DNA of 39,917 nt from Candidatus Hydrogenedentota bacterium (GTDB lineage: Bacteria; Hydrogenedentota; Hydrogenedentia; Hydrogenedentales; SLHB01). The stretch is from NCBI GenBank assembly GCA_019695095.1, contig JAIBAQ010000036.1, forward strand, positions 1 to 39,917, in the 5' to 3' direction. The notes under the pieces are model-generated. The model saw nothing but the letters and a program-made list of their open reading frames with translations. It did no database searches and was not told where the DNA came from. Below are positions 15,405 to 22,919 of the stretch, piece by piece (position 1 is the first letter of the stretch; every line of letters begins with the position of its first letter). The translations under genes and the position numbers were made by a program.

Positions 15405-15433
15405 AGTATAGCGCAAAACTCTAAAAATCAACA
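15405..15433 (-). promoter_or_regulatory. Probable internal sigma70-type promoter for the secretin gene
   Basis: On the minus strand a good -10, TATACT (15405-15410), is preceded 17 bases upstream by TGTTGA (15428-15433), or at 15 bases by TTGATT (15426-15431). It lies in the only sizeable gap (119 bases) between the inner-membrane genes and the secretin gene. Confidence 0.5.
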
Positions 15434-15458
15434 GATCAGATACGCGCGCCGGCAGTCC

Positions 15459-15920
15459 CTAACGCCGCGGAATCGTCACGTTGTACTCCTGCCCCGCCTG
15501 TGACAGAGAAAACACGACCCCCGCATCCGTTATATCCTTTATCGTACACCCTTTAATCTGCTGCCCCTTACCGTACCAGCCCTTGACGCCGTCAACAATG
15601 ATCTGAATCTTGTCCGCCATCTTGTTTCGCTTGGGCTGAACCCCTGCCAGCATGCTGGACAAGTTCGGCGGCGGAGCCGCCTGCACGGCGGCCTTGACCA
15701 GCGGCGCCCACATATCGGTCCTCGAAGTCACGACATTGCGCCAGGCGGCAGAATCGGCCTCCGTGTTGTCAGCGACATAGGCCGGCGGCTCCAGCTCTTC
15801 TAGCTGAACTGCAAATCGTTGTCGCTCTGCGGCAACGGGACTCTTGATGAAGCCCAGCACGAGCAAGGCCAACAGGGCCACCAAGACCAGTACACAGACG
15901 GGTAACGCAAGTCGTTTCAC
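15459..15920 (-). CDS. GspC/PilP-like periplasmic linker protein of the secretion system
   Basis: 153 residues: one N-terminal membrane helix (residues 4-24, LPVCVLVLVALLALLVLGF), a Pro-rich extended stretch, and a small C-terminal domain (about 105-153) with 'YGKGQQIKGCTIKDITDAGVVFS', the shape of the homology-region/PilP beta fold: 'kGd.i.g..I..I....V.l'. Such proteins connect the inner-membrane platform to the secretin N0 domain. The C-terminal domain is as expected for GspC without a PDZ domain, or for PilP. Its ATG overlaps the stop of the PilO-like gene (ATGA). The assignment rests on size, topology and position more than on sequence. Confidence 0.7.
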   Translation of the reverse strand: MKRLALPVCVLVLVALLALLVLGFIKSPVAAERQRFAVQLEELEPPAYVADNTEADSAAWRNVVTSRTDMWAPLVKAAVQAAPPPNLSSMLAGVQPKRNKMADKIQIIVDGVKGWYGKGQQIKGCTIKDITDAGVVFSLSQAGQEYNVTIPRR

Positions 15921-17002
15921 GGTTTGCCCTCCGTCTGCATCAGCGACACGTTGTCGACCGTCACAACACTGGTCTTCGCTTCAAGAACGATGAATGGGGC
16001 CCGAATGGGGACAGTCGCTCCCGGTTCGCCCGGAACAGTTATGAAGAACCGGTATGTGTAGACGCCGCTGTCGGCCTTCGCCGTTTCGCCTTTGCCCAGT
16101 GGCGCGCCGTCATTGTTTGCGACAGTTATCGTGGCAGGCGCTTGAGCCTGCAGGTCTAGGGAAAGCTCATAGGTATTGCCTGCAACCAGGTTCTGTATCT
16201 GGTACAACGAGGCACCGTCCTTCTCCGCCGTCACGCGCACGCTGCTCTGTCCTTCGGTCATGTATTGCTGACTCTGAATCATCGTGCAGCCGTCAGCGGT
16301 CCAGTCTGTCGGCATCGAAGTCTGGGAATCCCAATTCTCGAAGCTCGGATTACGTACCAGATTCACCTTGCTCACCGGCGCCGGCGCTTCAACAACGGGC
16401 GGACTCGTGGTCGCGTCGCCAATAATCGTACGAGTAACCGTGAACTTGGCGCCCACGGCGGTCGTCGCCGGCTGTCGCGAGATTTCGAGACTATCTACCC
16501 GGAGCGCCTGATCACTTTGCTGCAAGCGTTCCAGGAATTGGGCCAAGTTCTGTATAGGCGCGTCTTCGGTTCGGAAAGCCACGGTATACTTGCGATAGCC
16601 TTCCCCGCTGTTGTCCAACGTCCCTTTCTCCATATTGCGGATATCGACAAGCAAGTTGTTGGCCTGCATCGGGGGGGCCTCTTCACCCGGCTTAGGGAGG
16701 TTCTTCTGCGTGAGCCGTCTAATCTCGCGCCAAAGCCGATCATGGATCTCTTCCTGGGTCCACTGGCTTGAATGCTGGGTGGCAATTGCCTGATAGGCCT
16801 TGTCGACGGCTTCAGCCTGTACCGTCTGCTGTTTGTAGTAAAGAAGATCCTGCTGCAGGTCCGCAATCGTCTCGTCCATGGCAGCAATGCTGTCGATGGC
16901 GCGAATGGTCCCAACGACCAGAACCGCACCAGCCAACAGAACGGCAGCCAAAACGGCAAGCCTGCGCTCCGACGGCGATAGTTTTCGGATAAAGGCTAGC
17001 AC
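15917..17002 (-). CDS. PilO/GspM-like inner-membrane protein with C-terminal carbohydrate-binding-like module
   Basis: 361 residues. A membrane helix at about residues 14-34 is followed by a coiled-coil-like segment (36-75) and a PilO/GspM-type ferredoxin-like part (about 80-197; 'YRKYTVAFRTEDAPIQNLAQFLERLQQ', 'LRVDSLEIS'). A Pro-rich linker (197-212) leads to a region beginning VNLVRNPSFENWD, the classical opening of CBM4/9-type jelly-roll modules, with 'PTDWTADG' and a closing 'VVTVDNVSL' strand (213-357). GspM/PilO normally stops before this. Start is GTG with GGGAGG 5 bases upstream; 15 bases separate it from the previous gene. The C-terminal module should lie in the periplasm. Confidence 0.75.
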   Translation of the reverse strand: MLAFIRKLSPSERRLAVLAAVLLAGAVLVVGTIRAIDSIAAMDETIADLQQDLLYYKQQTVQAEAVDKAYQAIATQHSSQWTQEEIHDRLWREIRRLTQKNLPKPGEEAPPMQANNLLVDIRNMEKGTLDNSGEGYRKYTVAFRTEDAPIQNLAQFLERLQQSDQALRVDSLEISRQPATTAVGAKFTVTRTIIGDATTSPPVVEAPAPVSKVNLVRNPSFENWDSQTSMPTDWTADGCTMIQSQQYMTEGQSSVRVTAEKDGASLYQIQNLVAGNTYELSLDLQAQAPATITVANNDGAPLGKGETAKADSGVYTYRFFITVPGEPGATVPIRAPFIVLEAKTSVVTVDNVSLMQTEGKP

Positions 17003-17017
17003 CGTGAACCTCCCGTG

Positions 17018-18508
17018 TTACTGCTCATCGGCAGGCTCCTCGGCAGACATGGACACAGCCTCACTGTCATCCAGCGGGATTAGAATCTCGTACTGCCAGA
17101 CTTGCTTGTCGCCCTCCGTGACCTGCTTATGAGAGCCGGGCTGCACGCGAGCAAATTGGGGAATCTCCGTCTTGCTTGCTTCGCGTAGCGTGTCAATCCA
17201 TTGGTCGACCACGGTAATGTCCTGCACGCGTCCGCTAACGGCTATGCTTTGTCCGTGAATGAAGCGCATGCTTGTTATGTTGAGGTCGGTACTGGGGGCG
17301 CGCTTAAACAACTCGGCCATCAGTTCCAAGGCCGAGCCCGTGCGGTCAAGGCCGCGCTGCAATACCGCGAGCTGCTTCTTCTTCGCCGCGACGTCATCGG
17401 CAATAGGTTTCAATTGGTCTGCCGTAGTCTGAAGTTCACGAATATACGACTTGCGCTGCCACGCAGCCTGACCGTAGAGTGCCAGCAACGCAATGAGAAT
17501 CGCCGACCCCAGACCAACCACGTTGTACAGGTTACGTTTGAAGGCCGACCGTTCGCGATCCTCCGAGAGCGAGCGCGGAACGAGACTGATGACAATCGGC
17601 GCGCGGTCCTGCGCCGCAAGGGCCGCACCCAATGGAATAAGTGGTATGCCTGTGAGCAGCTCGTCGCCTTTGGAACAGAGGCTTTTCGGGATGTGAATGG
17701 GCGAGCACTCGAAGCCCGACGTGTCCGACAAGGTCTCCGCAATCGCCGCCACATCGGCGCACTCGGAACACAGGTACACGCGTTCCACCGGCTCGCCGTC
17801 TTCGCTCTCGCGGCGATACGCCGATAGAGAAGCGCGGAGTTCCGACGAGAGTTCTTCAATTGCCTCAAAATTCTCGCGCGGACTTGCGGACCAGTCGTAG
17901 TTGGTCGCGATACCTCGCCCAAATTCGATGCGGCCCGCGTTGAATACCAAAACCTCTATGCCAGACCCGCCCAAGTGCAGAAGAGCCCAACGTTCGGACG
18001 TGTGAAGCGATGCCGACGCCGCGCCCAAGCATGCCGTGCTTACGAGGATCTTTTCCGGCTCCAAGCCGCAGGCTTTGAGCAACGCGACATGCGATTCCAC
18101 CACGTCGCGGTGCGCGAACACGGCCAGAACACGGGATTGTCCATCCTGAGACTTTTGCAGGATACACTGATCAACGACAACCTCGTGCGCGGGATACGGC
18201 ACGTATTCCTCAACACTCAGCCGGACCATTCCCGCAACTTCCTCCGGAGACTCCGAAGGAAGCATGAGAATGCGCGCCGTCATATCGTGGCGGGGCAGTA
18301 CCGTAAAAAGGTGATCCTCTGCAAGGCGATGTTTTGCGGAGAATTCGCGCAGAGCGGACTCCAACGTGCCGTCCTGTGTAGACCATGCGCCGCGCTCCAC
18401 GACATGATCGACTATCTCGATGCCCTTCGTGGTGCGGTGGCAGCGCAACAGGGAAAGTACGGTTCCGTCTACCTGCAAAACAGCGATATTTGAAGATTTA
18501 CGAGCCAA
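17018..18508 (-). CDS. gspL: GspL-like protein (PilM-type actin-like domain plus PilN-type part)
   Basis: 496 residues. The N-terminal 300 residues have the PilM/GspL cytoplasmic actin-like fold ('VLPRHDMTARILMLPSESPEEVAGMVRLSVEEYVPYP', 'WALLHLGGSGIEVLVFNAG', 'IPLGAALA'). A membrane helix follows at about 330-347 (NVVGLGSAILIALLALYG), then a coiled coil and a PilN-like periplasmic domain ('SALELMAELFKRAPSTDLNITSM', 'VSGRVQDITVVDQWIDTL'). The combination equals GspL or a PilM-PilN fusion; it recruits the assembly ATPase GspE to the inner-membrane platform. Start is TTG, with GGAGGG 5 bases upstream. It overlaps the end of gspK by 11 bases. Confidence 0.88.
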   Translation of the reverse strand: MARKSSNIAVLQVDGTVLSLLRCHRTTKGIEIVDHVVERGAWSTQDGTLESALREFSAKHRLAEDHLFTVLPRHDMTARILMLPSESPEEVAGMVRLSVEEYVPYPAHEVVVDQCILQKSQDGQSRVLAVFAHRDVVESHVALLKACGLEPEKILVSTACLGAASASLHTSERWALLHLGGSGIEVLVFNAGRIEFGRGIATNYDWSASPRENFEAIEELSSELRASLSAYRRESEDGEPVERVYLCSECADVAAIAETLSDTSGFECSPIHIPKSLCSKGDELLTGIPLIPLGAALAAQDRAPIVISLVPRSLSEDRERSAFKRNLYNVVGLGSAILIALLALYGQAAWQRKSYIRELQTTADQLKPIADDVAAKKKQLAVLQRGLDRTGSALELMAELFKRAPSTDLNITSMRFIHGQSIAVSGRVQDITVVDQWIDTLREASKTEIPQFARVQPGSHKQVTEGDKQVWQYEILIPLDDSEAVSMSAEEPADEQ

Positions 18509-19439
18509 TGCCGCCCTCCATCCAATTGAGGAAGGTCACTTCATCTTGCTTGATTTCCACGACCGCTTCCGCCGTCGCGCGGATCTTTCCTTGCCGTTCA
18601 GTGGCAAAGCCCTTGATTTTAAAGACCTGCGACCGCAACTTACAATACTTCTGGAACGGCGTAATCTGGTCACCAGTTAAGGAAAGCCGCGCGGCCAACT
18701 CTCCCATGGTCCTGAACGTGCGATCGTCCGCGGTGTCGATGAGCCCGTCCGGCCCCTGGCGGTAACCGATGATGGCGTTACGAATGTCGTCGCTCATATC
18801 TGGAATTACTTTGAGAACCTCATCGGCAGCCGTGTTGATGTTGATCCTTCCGTCGCCGTACACAGTGAACAGGTCGCGCAGCCCCTTCGAGCCTTCAGAT
18901 CCTTCCCAGAGTTCGTCGGTCATGCCCTTCAAGTAACGTGCTTCCTCGACGGTCAGAAATGGATTGTATTTGTCCGGAGTCTCTTTCGATTTCTGGCGCT
19001 CCAGAATATCTTCGATTGTCGTGAAGCCAAGCCCTTCAATTTGCTCAAAGATTTCTTTTTGTGACGCGTTAAGCGAAATGCGGGCTTCCGCGTCTTCGAG
19101 TTCATATCCCGCCTGATCGTCACCGTATAGGCTTGGGTCTTCAGGAGCGTACACCCCTTTGTCTTCCATCAGATCGGATTTCCGGAGGCGAAGGTTCAGA
19201 TTGTATTCGAGACCCACGCTGTTGTAGAGCTGCTGCATGAAGACCTCGTTCTTCACCTTCGCAATGCCCATCTCAATGGCCCCACGCGCCCGGTAGTAGG
19301 CTTCCGTGTGGTCAATCGAGTAGGCCGCGGCGCGCTGATCGAGCATGGCTCGTCTTCCAAACCCGACCATAAGCGCCGTCAACACGACAAGCGCCCAGAG
19401 CACCGTGATCAGCACATAACCACGTTCACGCGCCCGCAT
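18498..19439 (-). CDS. gspK: Type II secretion minor pseudopilin GspK
   Basis: 313 residues. The N-terminus RERGYVLITVLWALVVLTALMV is a class III signal with cleavage after Gly, and the mature +5 position is Thr rather than Glu, as expected for GspK, the tip pseudopilin. The large globular part contains the SAM-like helical domain pattern of GspK ('IEGLGFTTIEDIL', 'FTVYGDGRININTAADEVLKVIP'), the latter being a strong family signature. GspK caps the pseudopilus together with GspI and GspJ. It overlaps gspJ by 14 bases and gspL by 11 bases. Confidence 0.9.
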   Translation of the reverse strand: MRARERGYVLITVLWALVVLTALMVGFGRRAMLDQRAAAYSIDHTEAYYRARGAIEMGIAKVKNEVFMQQLYNSVGLEYNLNLRLRKSDLMEDKGVYAPEDPSLYGDDQAGYELEDAEARISLNASQKEIFEQIEGLGFTTIEDILERQKSKETPDKYNPFLTVEEARYLKGMTDELWEGSEGSKGLRDLFTVYGDGRININTAADEVLKVIPDMSDDIRNAIIGYRQGPDGLIDTADDRTFRTMGELAARLSLTGDQITPFQKYCKLRSQVFKIKGFATERQGKIRATAEAVVEIKQDEVTFLNWMEGGIGS

Positions 19440-20211
19440 TAAGCAACCCTCCTTCTTGCTCGAAGGAATCTCGGTCGATCTCGCTGGTCGGGCCGCGGAA
19501 TGCGGTCATCATCGTGAACTTCGTCTTCTGCCCCTTCGCTTTCGACGACACGGACTTGTCCACAAGGGTCAATTCGATTCGGATGCCCTGTGGCATACCG
19601 GAGCCTTCCTTCAATTCGTCGAGAACGATGAGCTTTATAGGCCGAGGAGGCAGCGACGGATCCTCCTGTTTTATCTCGTCTTTCGGGGGAAGCCAACAAT
19701 ACCGGATCGCAAAACTATCCACATCCGACGCGAGTTCGAATTGGTGTTCGGTGCCGAGCTTGAGGACTGTCCGATCAATCTCTCCATCCTTGGGCGGTAC
19801 GGGTGGCAAAGAACTCTCGACGATGCGTTCTTCGCGGACCAGAGAGTCGGCCGCTTTACCGGAACCCTTCTTAATTCGGTAACGAATCCACATCGTGCGC
19901 GGCTCCGAGCCTTCTTCAACATCCATCGGCGGAACGACCGCAATAAACTCGAGTTCGTCGCTCGTGCCTTTGAGGAGATGAATGGCCCCTGGAAGGATGT
20001 TCTGAAGCTCGCGGCGGATGATGCCCAACGAAGTGCGGGCGTCTTGATACGACCGCAGATTGGATTCACCGGTGCGCCACAGACGGATGGACGAGCTGTA
20101 CGCGGTGAACAGCGCCGTCATCACGATGGTGATGATGGTCGTTGCCACAAGCAGCTCCGCCAGGGTAAACCCCGGGCTAGCGCTTTGCTGGCTGTGCTTG
20201 CGCTTTTTCAC
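19426..20211 (-). CDS. gspJ: Type II secretion minor pseudopilin GspJ-like
   Basis: 261 residues. The leader is basic (MKKRKHSQQSASPG) and is followed by FTLAELLVATTIITIVMTALF, giving Glu at +5 and a long hydrophobic helix. The mature part contains the GspJ-type 'TSLGIIRRELQNILPGAI' and beta-rich regions. It is longer than Escherichia GspJ (about 200). Order in the operon (between I and K) agrees with the call. It overlaps gspI by 35 bases and gspK by 14 bases, so translation is coupled. Confidence 0.8.
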   Translation of the reverse strand: MKKRKHSQQSASPGFTLAELLVATTIITIVMTALFTAYSSSIRLWRTGESNLRSYQDARTSLGIIRRELQNILPGAIHLLKGTSDELEFIAVVPPMDVEEGSEPRTMWIRYRIKKGSGKAADSLVREERIVESSLPPVPPKDGEIDRTVLKLGTEHQFELASDVDSFAIRYCWLPPKDEIKQEDPSLPPRPIKLIVLDELKEGSGMPQGIRIELTLVDKSVSSKAKGQKTKFTMMTAFRGPTSEIDRDSFEQEGGLLNAGA

Positions 20212-20695
20212 CTTGCTCCTGAACCTTCTTGTATACGTACAATCGCTCTGGCCCGATCAGGGTTTCCGCGGTTCGGGTATATGTCTGATCGCGTCGCGTC
20301 CAGAGAACCGTAACGGAAATCTTCCCGACATAAGGGACAGGCATCTCGATGCCGTCCGGATAATTCACAAGTATTTCGGGAGGAACCCTGGGAACGGGGA
20401 TATCCGCGCGGGACACGGCCCACTTGTATTTGAACCGGGGATAGTCCTTTCCGAAATCCCCTTGTCCGGTGCTGTTTTCCGCAAGCATTGGCTGCAATTC
20501 CAGTTCGGACATCACCTGCTCAATAAAGAACCGGGCTTGCGTGTAATCCTGCGCCATGGCGCGCGTGAACATCGATTCTCCGAGCGCACGGTTCGCGGCG
20601 AGAATCCCCACACTAAGGACGACCAGCGCAACAAGGGTCTCGACCAAGATCCAACCCCGATTCGTATTCCGAGCCATGTGCGTCGAGGTGCTCAC
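20177..20695 (-). CDS. gspI: Type II secretion minor pseudopilin GspI-like
   Basis: 172 residues. The prepilin signal is RGWILVETLVALVVLSVGILA, with Trp instead of Phe after the cleavage Gly, and Glu at +5. Then 'RALGESMFTRAMAQDYTQARFFIEQVMSELE' resembles the conserved GspI alpha-helix. The C-terminal tail is Lys/Gln-rich (VQEQGEKAQAQPAKR). The ATG overlaps the stop of gspH (ATGA type); the 3' end overlaps gspJ by 35 bases. The call comes from length, signal and position. Confidence 0.8.
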   Translation of the reverse strand: MSTSTHMARNTNRGWILVETLVALVVLSVGILAANRALGESMFTRAMAQDYTQARFFIEQVMSELELQPMLAENSTGQGDFGKDYPRFKYKWAVSRADIPVPRVPPEILVNYPDGIEMPVPYVGKISVTVLWTRRDQTYTRTAETLIGPERLYVYKKVQEQGEKAQAQPAKR

Positions 20696-21213
20696 GACTT
20701 CACCTCAAACTGGCCGAGGCGGCCCTTCGTATCGATGGTGACCTTCTGACGGCGGTCGAGTGTAAGCTCCAACTTCGCCTCGTCGCACGCGCCACCGGGA
20801 AAGAACGAAATATACTGCGCCTTTGCTTTCCGGTCGAGGTGGGCCTTCGGCTTCTTGAGGGTGATTGTCTTGGGGAGGTGGCGCACAATTCCCTCTCCGC
20901 CATCCGGGCGCGCGAACAAGCGCTCTCCGCGCTCATCCGTCTTGTCGTACCGCATGATCCAGTAGGCGCCTTTATCCGGGCTCATGTAAAAGCGGTACTC
21001 GACGGTGTCGATGATGGCGCGTTCCTGCGCGTACTTCATGAGCGCGATGAAATCGCGCGTTGCCCGGTCGCGTTGAATGAACGAAACGGAACCGTGATAG
21101 ACAGGCACGACCGTCGCGGACATCACGGCAATAATGGTCAGCACGATGATGAGTTCCATCAGCGTGAAACCCGCGCTCGACGACCGCTGTTCTGTCGGAC
21201 TTGTTCTTTGCAT
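20692..21213 (-). CDS. gspH: Type II secretion minor pseudopilin GspH-like
   Basis: 173 residues. The prepilin signal is AGFTLMELIIVLTIIAVMSA with Glu at +5. The following 'RDRATRDFIALMKYAQERAIIDTVEYRFYMSP' is the GspH pattern (long helix leading into strands), and the C-terminus 'VTIDTKGRLGQFEV' is a GspH-type 'i-x-x-x-G' strand end. It is separated from gspG by 72 bases, while its stop overlaps the gspI start. Confidence 0.85.
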   Translation of the reverse strand: MQRTSPTEQRSSSAGFTLMELIIVLTIIAVMSATVVPVYHGSVSFIQRDRATRDFIALMKYAQERAIIDTVEYRFYMSPDKGAYWIMRYDKTDERGERLFARPDGGEGIVRHLPKTITLKKPKAHLDRKAKAQYISFFPGGACDEAKLELTLDRRQKVTIDTKGRLGQFEVKS

Positions 21214-21285
21214 TGCCGTTAGAATTCGTGTGCCCTGACCACAACACGGAATACCAAGGAGACTCGACTGGCTGACATTGACCCG

Positions 21286-21675
21286 CTACTCGATGCCCCA
21301 TACCGATAGGTCGTCTTCGGTACCGGATTGTCCATCGATGCCGCGCGAAAACAGGTCGTATTTATTGGCTTTGCCCGGAACGCTGTATACGTAGGGGTTT
21401 CCCCATGGGTCGTTCTTGACCTTCTCGATGTACTTGATCCCCGTCTTGGGATCGGGCGTGGCAAGATCGTCGAGGGATTTCGGGTATTTGTCGTTGTGCT
21501 CAAGACCGTAGGCTTCGATGGCGCGCTGATACACGCCAAGGTCCGACTTCACTCGCGTCTCGCTCGCCTGCCGGCTGCGTCCCTGCACGCTGAAGGCGAC
21601 CGCTCCCGCAAGGATGGAGATGATCACCATCACCAACAGCAACTCAATTAGTGTGAAACCGCTTTTGTCGTTCAT
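21286..21675 (-). CDS. gspG: Type II secretion major pseudopilin GspG
   Basis: 129 residues, close to the family length after processing. [20 protein letters not shown] is the prepilin signal. 'KSDLGVYQRAIEAYGLEHNDKYPKSLDDL', 'NDPWGNPYVY' and the C-terminal calcium-binding loop 'YDLFSRGIDGQSGTEDDL' are diagnostic for GspG. This protein polymerises into the pseudopilus that pushes substrates through the secretin. The start has CGGAG 10 bases upstream. It lies 32 bases after gspF. Confidence 0.95.
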   Translation of the reverse strand: MNDKSGFTLIELLLVMVIISILAGAVAFSVQGRSRQASETRVKSDLGVYQRAIEAYGLEHNDKYPKSLDDLATPDPKTGIKYIEKVKNDPWGNPYVYSVPGKANKYDLFSRGIDGQSGTEDDLSVWGIE

Positions 21676-21707
21676 GGTTCGATATCTCCGAAATAGGGAT
21701 TTCCCTG

Positions 21708-22919
21708 TTACTTAACGTGAGAACTCAGAGTCACAATCGGGAGCAGCATGGCGATCACGAGCGTACCAATGATGCCTCCCATAATTACGATCATAATCGG
21801 CTCAAACAACGCCGTAAGCGCCTTGACCGCACGCTCAACCTCAAGATCGTAGGCGTCGGCCATGCGCTTGGTTACCGCGCCAAGGCGTCCGCTCTCTTCG
21901 CCGACGGCAAACATATTCACCACCATCGGCGGGAAATACTCGGTATCCTTGAGGCCCGAGCTGATGCTGTCGCCTTCCGCGACACGTTCCTCGATGATGG
22001 ACAGTTCGTTGGCAATGGCCTTATTGCTCAAGGTATCGCTCGTAATGCGAATGGATCGCAGAATGGGCACGCCGTTGTCGATCAAGGTGCCCAATGTGCG
22101 GGCGAACTGCGCCATCACATACTTTTGTACGAGGACGCGTACTCCCGGGATGCGTAAAGTGAACTTATCTATCTGCAACCGCCCTGGCGCGCTGCGCCAA
22201 TACGAGACGATTCCTCCTGCAATGAGCACGAATCCGAGGAGTACCGCCCACCAGAAGTGCGACATGAATGTGCAGAAGCCAAGCACAAACTGGGTAATCA
22301 ACGGCAATTCGACTTCGAAATCCTCAAACAGCCCCACAAACTTCGGGAAGACGAACGAGACCAGGATGAAGATGGCCGCAGTTCCCATAAATAACAAGAA
22401 GATGGGATAAATCATCGCGGAAACAGCCGTCCCGCGCAGTTCTTCGTCGCGTTCTCCGAAAGCCACAATGCGCCACACCACTTCTTCGAGCATGCCACCC
22501 GATTCACCTGCGTGTATAAGGCTCACATGCATGGCGGGGAAGACTCGCGGGTGCCTTTCAAGCGCTTCGGCAAACGTGCTCCCCTTCTGAATGTCTTCTC
22601 GAATCTGCTCCACCACAGCGATGAGCTTCGGATTCGTATTCTGTTCGGCAATGGTCGATAAGGCGCGCGTGAGTGGCATCCCGGACTCGATCAGATTCGC
22701 GAGTTGCCGAAAGAAGACATTTCTGTCCTTGAGGCCAATTCGCAGAATGGCGCGTTTGATTGCGTCCTGTTTCGCGTCACCCGTGAACTCGCGAATCGAG
22801 ATTGGGAAATACCCCATATCGCGCAGACGGGCAAGCGCGGCGCGCTGGCTTTCCGCTTCAAGAACGCCGGTCGTCGCCGGGCCGGGCCCTTTCTTTACCT
22901 CATACTGATACTGGGGCAT
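21708..22919 (-). CDS. gspF: Type II secretion inner-membrane platform protein GspF
   Basis: 403 residues with two repeated T2SS-F domains. Signatures include 'FFRQLANLIESGMPLTRALSTI', 'HVSLIHAGESGGML', 'FARTLGTLIDNGVPILRSIRI' and 'MVVNMFAVGEESGRLG', with three transmembrane helices (about 160-190, 210-235 and at the C-terminus). GspF forms the membrane hub around which the ATPase GspE turns. The start is placed at MPQYQYEV (22919), where homologues begin; the frame is open to 22949, and both starts lie inside the end of gspE, so translation is coupled either way. Confidence 0.93.
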   Translation of the reverse strand: MPQYQYEVKKGPGPATTGVLEAESQRAALARLRDMGYFPISIREFTGDAKQDAIKRAILRIGLKDRNVFFRQLANLIESGMPLTRALSTIAEQNTNPKLIAVVEQIREDIQKGSTFAEALERHPRVFPAMHVSLIHAGESGGMLEEVVWRIVAFGERDEELRGTAVSAMIYPIFLLFMGTAAIFILVSFVFPKFVGLFEDFEVELPLITQFVLGFCTFMSHFWWAVLLGFVLIAGGIVSYWRSAPGRLQIDKFTLRIPGVRVLVQKYVMAQFARTLGTLIDNGVPILRSIRITSDTLSNKAIANELSIIEERVAEGDSISSGLKDTEYFPPMVVNMFAVGEESGRLGAVTKRMADAYDLEVERAVKALTALFEPIMIVIMGGIIGTLVIAMLLPIVTLSSHVK

